A stretch of 64,000 nt of DNA from Chrysoperla carnea (Eukaryota; Arthropoda; Insecta; Neuroptera; Chrysopidae), in NCBI RefSeq assembly GCF_905475395.1, contig NC_058342.1:27934640-27998639 (forward strand). Direction: 5' to 3'. A model generated the notes under the pieces. It saw only the letters and a list, made by a program, of their open reading frames with translations. It searched no databases and was not told the origin of the DNA. The position numbers and the translations under genes are program-made. Position 1 is the first letter of the stretch. Every line of letters begins with the position of its first letter. This document shows, in pieces, positions 1 to 12,923 of the stretch.

Positions 1-142
1 TCTTATTATTTTGCGTCATAGATGGTTGGGTATGGGGTATGGGAATGGAGGTTAGTGGGCCATGCTCGAGCATTGGGCCTCGAAGCAATGGTTCAGAGCA
101 CCTAGCCAAATAGACCCTTGTACTCTATCCCCGCTATACTTT

Positions 143-490
143 TCAGTGGCTATTATAACCAACTGATGTACTGAAACCCTCGATTTGCCTAGCGCTGAGT
201 TTCCTAATTTTTTCTGGTTCGATTATGGCCGGACCAAACCAATTCCTTCGCTGCTGTATGAGTGCCGGGCAGTAACAGAGAAAGTGGATCGATGTTTCTT
301 CTGAATTTTCTCCGCATCTGTCACACGCAGGAGATTGTCTTTTTCCAATCTGATGTTGGAACTTGTTCAGGTTATCATGCCCTGTGAGTAACTCTACGAT
401 GACTCTTATATCAGCTCTGTTTAGTTTCAAGATCTCCTCGGTTCTGTTACCGAGCGAGTTTCCTTCACCCAACAGGCTTTTGCCGATTCA
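143..490 (-). pseudogene. LINE (non-LTR retrotransposon) polyprotein C-terminal fragment
   Basis: A minus-strand frame of about 115 codons ends at a stop at 143 and reads like the very end of a Jockey/R1-type LINE polyprotein: a leucine-rich stretch ending in LLTGH, then a cysteine/histidine cluster (CX2CX9HX2C), then CPAL. In this family that segment follows the RNase H domain. An in-frame stop at 488-490 and no ATG show that it is a fragment. The 142 bases to the window edge would be its 3' untranslated region. It could belong to a longer LINE cut up by later insertions. Family by recall; no host role is implied. Confidence 0.7.
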
Positions 491-1274
491 CCCTCCCTCG
501 TAGCTGGTCCATGCCTTTAATTGTTGATTTTCCAGATTATCTCCTAATCTGTTAAGACCTTCTTGACTTTCGAAAAGTAATTAGGCATGTGGAGTAGATA
601 AGACGTTCCGATTCATTTTTGATATTTTAAATTAACCGCCTCAAGCTTTTACAAATATGATCGGGTATGAGTGACTTATAGATAAAATTATTTTCTACTT
701 TTTAGAACAATAAAAGCTTGTCCCTTAAAAAGTATTTTTTATTAAAATTTTTTTTAAAACACATCTCAGACTGAACTGAAGCTTATTTAAATAACAGATG
801 ATCTAACAACATAAAACAGTTATTTTCTTTATGAAGCATTTTCATTATGATAAATAATTTCTTAACGAATATTTAATCGTGAATCATAATATACACAAAA
901 TTTACTTCAATATGCCTTCGTTATATAACGTTTTAAACGTTTTGTTGAATAATTCCGTTTGTATCTGTAGCAAGGAATAATTACAAAAGTTTTTATGAAT
1001 GGAAAAATATGGAATTTCATTCTGAATTCATTTGCTTAGTATTCAAGGAAAAGGATATTTGTGTGGAAATTTGTATAATATTGAAATAATTGTTATTTTT
1101 GTGTTGTTGCATAATATTTTCAAATATATTCATAAATATAATTTTTGAAAGAGAAAAATTACAATGACTTCAAGAAAGTGTAGCCACTAAAATATAGTTT
1201 TACTGGATAGAATAGAATAGCTTTTGAGCATTGATGTTAGTGTTACATAGACTGAGTGTCAAACAATTTTAAGC
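491..1274. other. non-coding stretch, no gene seen
   Basis: AT-rich sequence with short homopolymer runs. No frame looks like protein, and I see no RNA gene. Confidence 0.6.
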
Positions 1275-1538
1275 GTGTCAACATCTGAGGTAATTCCTTA
1301 GGTGAAATTCATTATAGATTCGTAAAAAAGAATGTAAAGTGATACCTGATAAGTATTTTTTTAAAGTCAAAAAGCGAAAAAGTTCAGTGAAACCACGATA
1401 TTTTATGTAAAACATTTTGTGAAATGAAAATTTAACATTCAATGTATGTTTTTTTTTTATAAATGTCCCTATTTTCAATGTATATTTTTTTGATAAATGT
1501 CCCTAGCCGACCTAAGCAATTACCTAGGATGTTGACAC
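1275..1538. mobile_element. MITE-like element with about 29-bp terminal inverted repeats
   Basis: The left end begins GTGTCAACATC and continues AGGTAATTCCTTAGG; the right end is its reverse complement with about three mismatches. Inside are two tandem copies of a roughly 45-bp segment ending in ATAAATGTCCCTA. No target duplication is obvious and no transposase is encoded, so the superfamily is unknown. The minus-strand open frame across it is not a gene. Confidence 0.6.
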
Positions 1539-4500
1539 TCTTCTCACCGTACGGAAAGATAGACGATGTTTAGTCCATGTATAACTATAAAGTCAATGCT
1601 TTTGAGTGATTTTAAGGTTCGTTTTCCATGCCTTGTTGAAGTCATTGTACCTACTACACCACTTGTAAGCCTGTATTTTTTATAAACCATGACCGGCCAT
1701 GAAGTTTTTCTGATATTTTTCCCGAGTGGGCATTCGAAACTTTATTTACAACTCAAATATCTAAAAGAAAAAAAGATTGTTTTTTTTTCTTGCCTCTTTA
1801 AAATCAGTTTAAATTTTTATTTTCTTCTATTCATTCATTTTTCATTGGGAATAAAGTTATTTTCTTGTAGTTTTCCTTAGTTTTCTTGATATGACAAAAT
1901 TAAATTAAAAACAAGAGGTGGTATACCCGGTAGGAACTAAGTTCCTATCGTATCTTGCATTTTATACATGTAGCGCTTACTTTTTTACTTAGATTTGCTT
2001 TGATTTTTTTGATGGATTGAATAATTGACTATGCACATGTTCAATTTTGTAAGATCATTTTGTGCTATTTTATATTATACTGTCTTTGTTTCTGTGCATT
2101 GGTAATTTTAGGTTTATTTTTGTCTTTCATTTATTCTCTTACGATACTGTTTGCATATCTGTGCATTGGTAATTCTAAAAATTTAAAGTATTAATTTAAG
2201 AAGTCAAATACTTTAACTCTATACTTCATGAATTAATTGTAACATTAGTTTAAAAAAGACAAAATTTAGTAGTCAACCCAATATATACAGCCTTTCTCGT
2301 CATTATTTTCTAAAATTCAGGGGAGGTCTCGAACTTTTTGAACACTCTGTAAGTCTGTATAACAGAAATCTTAAACCATTGTAAAATGATAAATGTTGAA
2401 ATATGTGCATGATAATTTGGACGTATTATACAGGTAATAAATTTATACAATTAGTGATTTAAACTAAAGTCGACAAATATCAGTTTGTTTGTGCTTTTAG
2501 AAACGTTTGTTTTTTCTCTACAGTGTATTTCGACGTTTCTAGGTTACTTTGTAATTCATGAGATACCATTGTAATATATAACCAGAATCTTTTTTTTTTC
2601 ACTGAATTCAGCAAATTTATCTTGCCTTTTTTTCTAATTAGATAAAATTAGAGTGGATGTTACCAATACAGAATGTTCAAAGTTAAGGGTCACATTTATT
2701 AAATATATTGAATGTAGATCAGGCATATGCAAACGTGACTCAGAGTAGTCCCTCAGACTTATATATCTAAAATACGAGTAAAACAGTGACAACCTAAACA
2801 ATGACAACCAAAAGTACGAGTAAGACAGAGAGACAATATTTTTTTTCTACCTATCCCATTATTATTAGAGAAATTGAGATGGGTAGTTTTTTTTTTTAAA
2901 CTCGCATGCACAAATTCATGAATGTTCAGTTAGTTTTTTGAAAATATCTTAAATGTAGTTTTTTCTAGAATTAAAAAACTTGTTAAAAACACAACAAAAG
3001 GCAACTTTTTCTATGCTCTCCATGTAAATTATCTGAACTTTAATTGCATTTAACTCGAGTTAGAGACGGTCAATCGACTTCAAATTTTTTTGGTTAGTGT
3101 ATTATTATATTCCTAAAAAGTATACACAAATTTAGAATTTTCTGTCGATATGCCTATTGCAAGACAACAACCTTAACACATCGATTCGCTTTCTTTACAT
3201 GATTATACAATCCAATTTTATTTTTCATCAATGAAATGAATGACTTTAAACTAAAATCAATCTCTTTCATAGAAGTAACGATTATGTAAAAATGCGTAAA
3301 AATAAGACACCAATATCTTAAAACTTGCAGTAAAAATATTTATGTAAGCTCTAGAAATGTCTCAGAATCATACCTAATATTAGTGTATATACTCGTCGAC
3401 AACTAGATTTCATATAGTAATTTAAACTAATACTGAAAAGATATGTCTCAAACAGCTATTCGAAAATGTATGTAAATTTATTCCATAGTTAATAATTGTA
3501 TTTAATATGAAACATTTTCATTTCAGTTGAAAAAGATACGATTTTCTCGTGTTTTGATGATGTAAAATTTCATGTTTTAATAGAATTATGGCAAAAGGAA
3601 TATTTTTTTCTTTTTTTTTTTTCGTCATTTCATTTTAAATAAAATATTTTTTGCTTTAAAAAATGAAATTATATGAAATGATATACTGTTTTATATTTTT
3701 TTTATATCTTTCCACCCGAAAGTATAGATTTATGCATTCTATTTAAAGTCAACGGGGAGGGGTTCGGGTTTGTTGAAAATCCGTTTCGGGAACCCCAATA
3801 CAAAGTTTATGGATTTTTGGAGATGCGGCTCTCTTAAGTTCAACGGAGCTAAAAATAGGTTTGTAAGGCTGTTTATAAGGTAAATAAATTTAGTTTTAAA
3901 AGGTTAAAAGAAGGACTGAGAGATTTGGAGATTTACCAGAAGAAAAACCGATGAAAAACCGTATATATGTTTTTCTGGCTTTGAATTTCAGTTCGACCTC
4001 CTCAAATTGAACTAGAGGATTGAAAATTTCGTATAGGGATTAGTGTGTCAAGGATGTGTTTTTTGGAAGTGTCAGCTTTCCTTGACCCCTTCCCCTTTTT
4101 TATGTCGATATATTATGTATTTCACCGGTTTTCTGGAAAGGGTAAGTGCCAAGGATGGGCCAATTTTCCAGCCTCCTTATCGCTCTTTCTTTTAGATATT
4201 GCATGTTTTCAAAAACTGAAAAAGTCACAAGATCTATTTCAATATAAATCACCTTTTAAGAAAAAAATATCTAAGGAGGGGTAAATATAATTTTAGTGAA
4301 GGGGCTTTGCTGCTCAGGAGCTTTATTTTTTTAAATTTATATTTATATTGTTATAATCCGTATTTCGATTTATTTTTAAACGATTTTATTTAATTTGATT
4401 TTCCACATATTTTATTTAAACCCACAAGTTTTCACTTTCTTTTAATCGATTCCCAAGAAACTTTGTTGTCATTGTTAACAGTATTCCCACGGCCGCCACA

Positions 4501-6770
4501 GACTGTTTCGTCTCTGTTCTTAAGAATTTTCATATTGTCTAGCCTGTGAAGTAAGTGATAAAAAACAATTAACTGAATCAATTGTTGAAATACACTGTCA
4601 AGAAAATTTTCGATATCAGTGCTTGCTAATATTTTTTATAAATTACAACTTACAATAAAATAGGATTTTTAGGAGTTTTTAGTTTTATGAAATCTATATC
4701 CATTGAAACGATTTTTTTTAAGAAAAACAGTTCTTTCCTGAAATATAGTTTATGGTATGACGCGTCAAAAAATCCATGAACTTTAACTTTCTGCCTTGTG
4801 GGTTGGGGATGGGCAATTTCTGCTCCTTACCAAAAAAAACTTCTTCTAGAGGAGTTTGCTAGCATTACGTAACATTTGTGTAAGCGTTAGGGATTTTTTT
4901 CAATTTTTTATTCATTTTATTTTCAGTATAATCGAAAGGAATGTAAAGAATGAATATATATAACTACTAAAAAAAATAAACAAGTAAACAAACAAATATA
5001 CTTTCATATTAATAATATAAGCGACATGTAAATAATTCACACAGAAAAATATAATTGAAAACTCCTAAATAAATCCTATTTTAAACATTTCAATAAATAT
5101 TTGAAAAAAAGTAAATAATAAAACAATAAATTAAATATTCATGATATCAAAATAATTGAAAATATATAGTGAGAAATGATTTATGAAAATAAAATTACGA
5201 AGTACCGTCAAATGGTATCCGAATTTGGAAGAGTATGCAGAGTACCGTAAATTATTAGTAATACTATAATAATAATAATAATAATAAAAGTGGTTTAAGG
5301 TATAAAAAGTAAAGTGTTTTATAAAAATCACGAAAATCTCTAATAGACAAATATTTTTAAGAAAGTTCCTGAAATATATATGAGAAATGCTTTGGTATTA
5401 ATTTTTCAGATTTTTTTCAACCTATCTACAGATTTTAAGCATATAATTCTTCCAAGAACTTCAGAAATTGGGAGAATTTCGAAAGTCCCACCACGAGAGT
5501 AAATATGTAAGCGAAAAAAAAATTAACTTATATATTTTTGGGCCTGTTTGTGTACTTTTGTTAGTTTAAAATAAGCCGTACTCAGTAAATTAAAAAAAAA
5601 CTTGTGATAGAAATATGGTAAAATTAGTTAAAATTAGCTAATGCATTAAAAATTACCTATAATATTTTTGATTAGCTAATGCATTAAAAATAAAATTTAT
5701 ATAAAATTATGAAGAGGCTATGATTTCTAAAGTTAATGAATATTAAACGTTCGAAATATTTGACGCATGTGCAGAATGCTTGAGCAAATCTCACATCACG
5801 TGACTATATATCATTGAACGATTGACGCTAGTGTTGACGGGTGAAAACTTTTATTAATAATAAATATATGTAGGTATATATTCTTTTAAATAATTCTTTG
5901 TTTTTTTTTTTCCAGGTAAAAACAATTTGATGTAAATCTACTTTCAAAAACTTGAAATTTTTATCGTAAGTGTATCAATCTTATTTTATTCAAGTAATAT
6001 AATTTTCGAAGGATTGTTCCACAAAAATAGGATTATATTAAGTTTTAAATGCATATTTCATTGGCTTCAAGTCTTTTCTATTTGAACATTTTGTTTATTT
6101 CTCAACATTTTGCGGTAGCTGTTTAAAGTGAAATTAGCACTATCTACTACCGTTACTTCAGTGTAAGAAAGATTATCACGTAGATTTGTCAGACTTGGCG
6201 ACACAGGACATTGTACGCAATCCAGTGCTTAATCTTCCGTTTTCAGCATATCCTACAGATAGTATCAAATCACAAAAATAATAAAAATTAGTAATCAAAT
6301 TCACTTTGTCTTACAAAATAAAGCCCCCAAATATTGGATACGACTTTCGCAAAATAAACATTTTTCTAATAGTCATGTACACCATGCTGCTAAATTTAAA
6401 ACTTGTGGCATTTTAAACATACTAACCAGGATACTCCACCTGTGGCACGTAAATATATATCTCGTTGATGAAATTTTAATGGTCGATTATAAAAAACCGC
6501 CTGTAGCTCTAAAAACGATTTATTTAATAAAAAAAAATCTAATAATAATATTGACATGTTGTATTTTGAAAACAAATATTTTATAACACTTTTATGTTAA
6601 ACAAATAAATCATAAATTCAATGAAAATATATATAAAAAAAAGCTGTAGTAAAACTGACCGCCATAAATATTAGTAATAATCATTTTGCAACCAACAATT
6701 TTCACCAAATTTTAATTTGCCGTAGGTGTAATGTCAAATTATGGGTTCCGTATCTCTGTACCTCAATTAA
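1539..6770. other. long non-coding stretch, no gene seen
   Basis: About 5.2 kb of AT-rich DNA. The only structure I can support is the dispersed repeat at 2886-3140 (listed separately), a 20-bp direct repeat TTAGCTAATGCATTAAAAAT at about 5633 and 5673, and a short ATA trinucleotide run at 5266-5287. Small frames at 1689, 4045 and 5131 lack family resemblance and are rejected. Confidence 0.5.
2886..3140 (+). repeat. dispersed repeat D, copy 1
   Basis: This segment, containing CTCGAGTTAGAGACGGTCAA and TCTAGAATTAAAAAACTTG, recurs in inverse orientation at 20880-21137 with roughly 85-90 percent identity by eye. There is no open frame and no terminal repeat that I could define. Confidence 0.65.
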
Positions 6771-7185
6771 AACAAGTGAAAAACAGTTGATTGTGTTAAT
6801 TGTTGAAATACCATGTGTAGACAGTGTTGATTACTCTGTCACATTACACATACATAAATGTCACACATATATAACTGATATACCCATATAATACTACAAA
6901 CTTGCGCATAATATGCGCTCTCACGGGTGAACACGAAAAAATCTTTCGATCAAAAGTTGTTTATTTTTTTTATAAGAATTATTTTTACATTTAAACTCTT
7001 GTTCTATCTCTAAGGGTTTACAAGATGGGTCCTACAGAAGACCCAATGTTGCTTATTTACGAACTTGACATCATTTTTGAAGTCCTAAGCACGCTATAAA
7101 AATTTCAGCTTGATATCATTTTTCCGTTTTGAGTTATCGTGTTGACAGACAGACAGACGGACAGACAACCGAAAATGTACTTAAA
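6771..7185 (-). mobile_element. HINE/DINE-like non-autonomous Helentron, copy H1 (5' truncated)
   Basis: Minus-strand copy of the repeat family defined by the full copy at 24297-24812. It begins (plus strand) with AACAAGTGAAAA and the palindrome around CAGTTGATTGTGTTAATTG, and runs through to the tetranucleotide tract GACAGACAGACGGACAGAC. The hairpin end (TATACC...GGTATA) is missing. It encodes nothing. Confidence 0.65.
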
Positions 7186-8240
7186 TTTGCAACCTAAAGT
7201 CAGCCATATTTTTTAAGCCAGGCTGAAATTCTATGAAATAAAATAGACAAAATTTACTTTGATACCTTGAATTTTATAATTATTCAAATATTAAAATGTA
7301 TTCTTTTTATTGAAAGATCCTAAAAAGCTGACTTTCCTAGTAAGCTTAGATCCAAGCAAACAGAAGATGTCTTCTAAAAAGCCTACTTCATATTACACGT
7401 TTAACTGATTTTCCAAGAAAGCTCATGTATATTCTCAAATTCTACCTCTTATTCTCCATTTCTTGTTCTAGCAAATTGGCATACTTTGATTTAAATTTGG
7501 CAGGAAAGACTCTTGAATCAGTCTCAAAAAGATACTTCATACAAAAAATCTCATTAGGTATCGGATAAAATTTAGAGGCTTTTCTCTCACGACAATTTAT
7601 TTTACTATTTTGGAAATTAGCAACAAACTTGTTAAGGGTTTGGGCAACGACTGACAAACTGAAAATTGGCAAACTAATACTCACATTCAAATTCCGTACT
7701 ATTTATTATGTTAAATATATCCATAGAATTTCACGGAGTCCGAAATGTTAGTACTTTGTCCGAACTTGACTAATTTTATTTTAATAGTTTGGAAATTTAT
7801 AATAAAATATAAATTTAATGCGGTTTTCATTTGCATTCATAATGCTTCTGTTATATGAAAACAATTTGAAAGGCAGTCATAATAAAACAAAACACTAATT
7901 ATATAAAATTATCTGAAAAAATTGAATGGTTATGAATGGATGGATTTAACTATTTTGATTACCGATTGTATAAAGATTATTTTTACTGTTTGTTAAAGTT
8001 GTTCGGTTATTTGAGCTAGTACAGTGAATGTTCAGTTTTTTGCGGTCAATGACACTTCAAAGTCCCTTTCAATACCAATGGACAATACCACGCAACTACA
8101 AAAATATATAAAATATTGTGTGCAAATGCTGCTTATAAATTTGATAATATAGATATCGCTCTTCAATCATCTACTCTAACTATAGTCGTCTTTGCTCATC
8201 AAATGATGAACTCATAATTAAATTAAAATTTTGTTGTTAT
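7186..8240. other. non-coding stretch, no gene seen
   Basis: AT-rich DNA. The minus frame at 7442-7690 (82 codons) resembles no family I know and has no supporting signals. A short segment near 8030-8080 resembles, inverted, sequence near 43910-43970. Confidence 0.5.
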
Positions 8241-8474
8241 ATCATGCTTATAGTAGCGGGTTCGATTCCCGCCGTCGCAACAAAATTAATTCAATTAATA
8301 GTTGTAATGGGCTGGTGTAGTGCATGAAGGAGGGGCACTCAGCCTCTGAAATTGAGGAGCTGCTAAATGAAATTATCAGCGGAAAAGTGGTAAACCACAT
8401 ACATGGTATCACAATTGACTCTATAGCCTGAGTGTGTTCTTCGTGGACAGCCAATGTAACCTAACCTAACCTAC
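8241..8474 (+). mobile_element. tRNA-derived SINE, copy S1 (5' truncated)
   Basis: Carries the pol III B box GGGTTCGATTCCC followed by the family body (GGGCTGGTGTAGTGCATGA, CAGCCTCTGAAATTGAGGAG, TTCGTGGACAGCCAAT) and the CCTAACCTAACCTA tail. The A box found in the copies at 13845 and 16266 is absent. Non-coding. Confidence 0.75.
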
Positions 8475-9397
8475 AGTATTAAAAAATACAAAAATTGAAC
8501 GAATAATACAGGTATTAACTCAAGAAAACAAAATTTTTAAAAAAAGTTTGAAGATTTAAAAAAATAATCCGCATTATATTTTATAACAAAATATAATATT
8601 TATGAAAATTTTATAAATGAAAAATAATTTTTTTTTTTTTTTGTATAATACTTTGTGTCACAGTCATAAGTCTTACAAACAATTCAACTAATTAGAAAAT
8701 TTGTAATCTTTAGTAGAATTAAGTGAAAGTACTTTCTCTATCAACTTTTCATTTTCAATTTTGTGTAGACGGTTCAATTAAAAAAGTCAAACAACGTTAA
8801 AACGTAATCAGTGCTTTTTTGTTACTTATTGTTTTTGTTGATTTTATTTATTTGAACAATTTTATTTGTTTCTTATTATTGAAAAGAACAATAACTATTA
8901 GATTATTAAGGAAATGGGGAGGGGGGAGGTTGATTCTTATCTTCTCTTATCTTCTTAACAAAAAAAAAAAATCTCTCCTCTGATTTTTTTTTGTTTTCTT
9001 AAGGAAATAACTGTGTTTTTCCGAAATTTTTTCAGCATATTATTAAAGCACAATAATTAAAGTAAAAAAATTAAAAATAAATTTTTTTTGATCCGATTAT
9101 ATAATACTGATAAACTACTAAGCTAGAAATGATTATAAAATTCAACTAACTGGGTAACTAGGATTGACCTTAAGGATTCATGGCGTGGTATTTTAAGACT
9201 ACGTCTGTTTTGCCTCGAAGTCGAGCAAGAGGTTTGCAAATCGGTACCTGTATAGATTGAGTATATCATAAAATCATTTTTTTCGCGGTTTTAAAACTCT
9301 GAATACCCCTGAAGTTGCTCTTTAGTGAATAGTGGGTTATAAAGCTTATTATCCCCCCTTTCCCATTTTATACCACAAATTTTCATTTGCCTCTACT
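8475..9397. other. non-coding stretch, no gene seen
   Basis: AT-rich with poly-A and poly-T runs and a purine tract near 8910. Nothing codes. Confidence 0.55.
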
Positions 9398-9700
9398 GAA
9401 GATATGGCAGTAATGAAAATTCAATATGGAGACTACGAGACGCCATATTGTGAAAATGTGTGTTTCTATGTGGCCCACTAGAGACCAAACCCGCGGACTG
9501 ATTTGGATGATTCTGACGTCGGTTTCTTAATCTTGCAAGGGCTGCTGAAGATATGGCAGTAATAAAAAATTCAATATGGCGATCACCAGACGCCATTCTG
9601 TGGAAATGTATGTTCCTACGTGGCTTAGTAAACCAAAAGCCTAGGCCGATTTTAATGTTTCTGGCGTCAATCCATCAACCAAAAGACGCCAGCTATCTTT
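9398..9700. repeat. tandem duplication, 149-bp period
   Basis: GAAGATATGGCAGTAAT starts at 9398 and again at 9547. The two units share TTCAATATGG, AGACGCCAT, GAAATGT and GGCGTC/GACGTC blocks, at about 75 percent identity. A related, more decayed segment with CAATATGGCGACCACCAGACG lies at 11340-11570. The open frames on both strands here are by-products of the repeat. Confidence 0.6.
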
Positions 9701-9745
9701 CTATACTTACACGACGAAAAGAAAAACTAAATAATTCGTAATCAC

Positions 9746-9808
9746 CAATGTCTATGCATGGTATTTCAACAATTAACTCAGTCAGTTATTTATTTTCACT
9801 TGTTTTTA
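9746..9808 (+). mobile_element. HINE-like element, 3'-end fragment H2
   Basis: Only the last 60 bp of the family: CTATGCATGGTATTTCAACA, the palindromic AATTAACTCAGTCAGTT segment, and the end TTTTCACTTGTTTTT. Confidence 0.6.
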
Positions 9809-10461
9809 TGTATATATCTACGTAAAAAAAGTATAACCAACAATTTATAATGATGACGCGATAAAAACGTTATAAAATCTGCTTACCATTTACTGTCTAT
9901 TTAAAAAAAAAATTTTGTTTTATATTTTCCCACACATAAGGCAACAGGATGGCATGCACATATCATTATAAAATGTTTTCCATTAATAGTTTCTAAACTT
10001 TAAATGTAAATATAGTAAATGGTAACAACCAAACGTAGTTCGTACCTTAACTTGGAGGCGCGTAAGCTAAAAAGAAAGAAGAAAATTTTTCGATTATTCA
10101 TCCGCAAAAATTTGGTTCGAAATCATCGTTTATACTTTGAAGTAAGCGTAATCTTAATGATCGAGTGTTACCTAATTGAACAGCTTGAACTTAACCCTCT
10201 GAACACACTAGATATGAAACTTAAATAATTTGCATGCGTTATTCAATGTTGCAAATTTTCCCAATATTAACCCGGTAGCACTCGTGTCAACCGTTCGGTC
10301 GGTAATATTAAGGCGCGTAATGAGAGATTTTCTTACGCGTTCTGCACAGGCGTCAAATATTTTTGTTAATTATTCTTTAAATTTTGTAAATAACCTCTAC
10401 ATAATTTTATATAAATTGATTTTTAATGCGCTAGTATATGGACTGATGAACATAGTACCAA
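9809..10461. other. non-coding stretch, no supported gene
   Basis: Frames at 10019-10228 and 10230-10628 (plus) have ordinary AT-rich composition and no recognisable domain. The second runs into a transposon end at 10462, so it is not a gene. Confidence 0.45.
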
Positions 10462-10620
10462 TCCCTATATATTATAAATGTGAAAGTAAGGATGTTTTTT
10501 TGTTTGTTTGTTACGCTTTAACGCAAGATCAAAATGCTTATAACTTTAGTGCTGAGGTGTTAATCGTGCTGTCCACTGAAGCTGTGATTACCTTTGGCTG
10601 GTGTTGCATATCGTACAAAT
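10462..10620 (+). mobile_element. Helitron-type element B1, 5' part
   Basis: Begins TCCCTATATATTATAAATGTGAAAG preceded by A, matching copies at 11589, 12216, 34962-35398 (minus) and 37257 (minus). It continues TTTGTTTGTTACGCTTTAACGCAA. No CTAG end is visible, so the 3' boundary is uncertain. Confidence 0.55.
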
Positions 10621-11160
10621 TTTTATAAAAATTTTGTGATTTAAAGTTCGGACACTCTCAATAGGAAACCTTTTATAGCGAACTTAATAGTCGGCAAAGA
10701 GCATATGGTTTGGGTATTATGCGGAATAACTTAATACTCGGAGATTACAGAGCTTTATTTAACAACAACAACAACAAAAAATACTTTTTTCATTAATCAC
10801 ACGTTAATTATTTTTAAAGGGAAATTACTATTTTTTATGTAATTTTTTCTTATCAATAATTATTATTTCATATTAAACCCTTTTTTTCATTAGAACCGAA
10901 AAGGATTTTTTATGACATGTGAATAATTAATCAATTTACACCTTTATCATTTCAAATTAAAAATAAAATTAAAAAACTTGGTTTTAATTTTATCATAAAA
11001 AACAACATATTATTAATTTTATGGTGGTCGATGCAGCACAAAACTTTAAAAGGTTCATGACTGATTTTTAGATAAGTTGTTACAAAAAAAAAATTCTTTA
11101 AAAAATCAAAATTTTCGTAAAATATAAACTGAAAAGAAAAAATGCAATTTATATAGCGAT

Positions 11161-11230
11161 TTTAACAGTCGGGACCCATTATTGGGAAGATCTGAACCGA
11201 TGTAGATTTGAATGGGTCCCGACTGTTAAA
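11161..11230. repeat. perfect 20-bp inverted repeat, 30-bp loop
   Basis: TTTAACAGTCGGGACCCATT at 11161-11180 is exactly complementary to 11211-11230. The arms are GC-richer than the surroundings. This is probably a tiny MITE or a recent hairpin; no flanking duplication is clear. Confidence 0.75.
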
Positions 11231-11339
11231 GTCTTTGTGTAAACTGCTTTATAAATATTTTTTTTTATTTTAACCTTTTTACTTAGGATTTTCAAATACC
11301 TATTCAACGCTACCCCACTTACCATAGTTTGTCGACTTT

Positions 11340-11570
11340 CATTTTCAGTCTATGGATGTATGGTCCTTTGTGGCTCTTTAGAGACCAAACTTTACATAGT
11401 TCGCCGACTTTCATTTTTTCTTTTTCACAATATGGCGACCACCAGACGAATTTGATAAATTTTCATTATTGTCGTATATTCGCAAGGTTAAGGCAAATCG
11501 ATTAACACCCGAATCATGAAAATCGGCCGACGCGTTTAGTCTCTAATGTGGCACATAGGAACACACATAT
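11340..11570. repeat. decayed relative of the 9398-9700 repeat
   Basis: Contains CACAATATGGCGACCACCAGACG, CTCTTTAGAGACCAAAC and GTCTCTAATGTGGCACATAGGAACACACAT, which match both orientations of the 149-bp unit at 9398. No coding potential. Confidence 0.45.
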
Positions 11571-11588
11571 ATAGACTTATATTACCAA

Positions 11589-11745
11589 TCCCTATATATT
11601 ATAAATGTGAAAGAAAATATGTTTTTTGTTTGTTTGTTACGCTTTCACGCAAAAACTACCGAAGGGAAGGAAAAACTGTACAACAATATAGCTTATATAT
11701 CAGAATAACACCTGAAATATAATTTATAAAGACGTATTAAAAAAG
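11589..11745 (+). mobile_element. Helitron-type element B2, 5' part
   Basis: Starts TCCCTATATATTATAAATG after an A, then TTTGTTTGTTACGCTTTCACGCAAAAACTACCGAA, and shares CTGTACAACAATATAG and CAGAATAACAC with the full copy at 12216. No CTAG end found. Confidence 0.6.
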
Positions 11746-12215
11746 AAAAATTAAATTAAATCTGACATTTTACTCCATCTGTGATAATTTTTTTAACCAT
11801 AAATTAAAGATTTTTTGTAAAAATTTTAAATAGTAAATGTCAAATAATTCATAGCCATCTTTTAAAATAAAAGTAATTCATGTTTTAAATCGAGTAAAGA
11901 AAATTTTTTTCTTGTTGATAACAATTTATGTTTAAAAAGAATTCGACTGTCGATAACAACTGTTAGTATTCTAGAAGCTGTCCATAAAGCATTATGTTGA
12001 CCGTAGGCGTTGATGTGCAAAGTAAATAATTTTCAAACAGTCAATTATTCAGGTTTATAATTTTCTATTAAATATGTTGTAAACATATGTTTAATGGATT
12101 TCTGAAAACACTTCTGATTTCCAAGAATTTTCCTTTATAGATATTCTTAGAATAACTATATTATTAGTTTGATATAGTTGACTTTCCTTCAATTACGTAG
12201 GCGATCCATTTTCAA

Positions 12216-12531
12216 TCGCTATATATTATAAATGTGAAAGTAAGGATGCTTGTATGTTTGTTTGGTAGTAACGCTTTCACGCAAAAACTAGCGAATGGAT
12301 TTGAATAAAACTGTACAACAATATAGTTCATACATCAGAATAACACATGAGCTATAATTTCTAAGGTTATTTCTGAAGATTTTTATAAAAATTCATGGCC
12401 ATCTTTTCTGAAATACTTAAAGAATTATGACTTTTTTACACTTAATAAAATTGAAAAGTGTGCATATATTATAGCTGTGTAAAACAACAAATTACTTTTA
12501 AGCCTAGTGAAGCTGGCGAGTATCAAGCTAG
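12216..12531 (+). mobile_element. non-autonomous Helitron B3, complete 316 bp
   Basis: Begins TC (TCGCTATATATTATAAATG) directly after an A, and ends CTAG directly before a T, following AAGCCTAGTGAAGCTGGCGAGTATCAAG. TC at the 5' end, CTAG at the 3' end and insertion between A and T without duplication are the Helitron hallmarks. It encodes no Rep/helicase, so it depends on an autonomous relative. Confidence 0.75.
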
Positions 12532-12923
12532 TATTATAATAGTTCTAGCTAGTATATTTTCGAACGAAATTAACAAAGTTACTTACGGGTTTGATGAACT
12601 GATTTTGACGAAACAATTATAGTAAAGTGTGTTTTTGAAAATAGAATCTATTTTCTTACTTACAAATCAAGCTAATAGATGCGTTTTAAAAATAAAAAAA
12701 AAACATACTCATTTGACAATTGAAGAAAGTATTTTGGATATCGACGAAATCCTATAGGAGAGGGGTATCTCAGGTGTCTAAAAATATGATCTGGTAACAT
12801 TGAAGGCATTGATCACACGGTATAAAACATAATTAAATATAAAAGAGTTGTTATAATACTCGTAAACCCAAAAAAATTATATGCAGAAAACAATATGGAT
12901 AATACATCCCACACAATAAAAAC
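12532..12923. other. non-coding stretch, no gene seen
   Basis: AT-rich, nothing recognised. Confidence 0.5.

Noticed and set aside
5131..5331. 66-codon minus frame with a poly-tyrosine run
   Set aside because: Caused by an ATA trinucleotide run.
9393..9741. Two repeated frames starting MASGDRHIEF and similar
   Set aside because: Produced by the 149-bp tandem duplication; both strands open by chance.
10019..10628. Plus-strand frames of 69 and 132 codons
   Set aside because: No family pattern, and the second runs into a Helitron 5' end.
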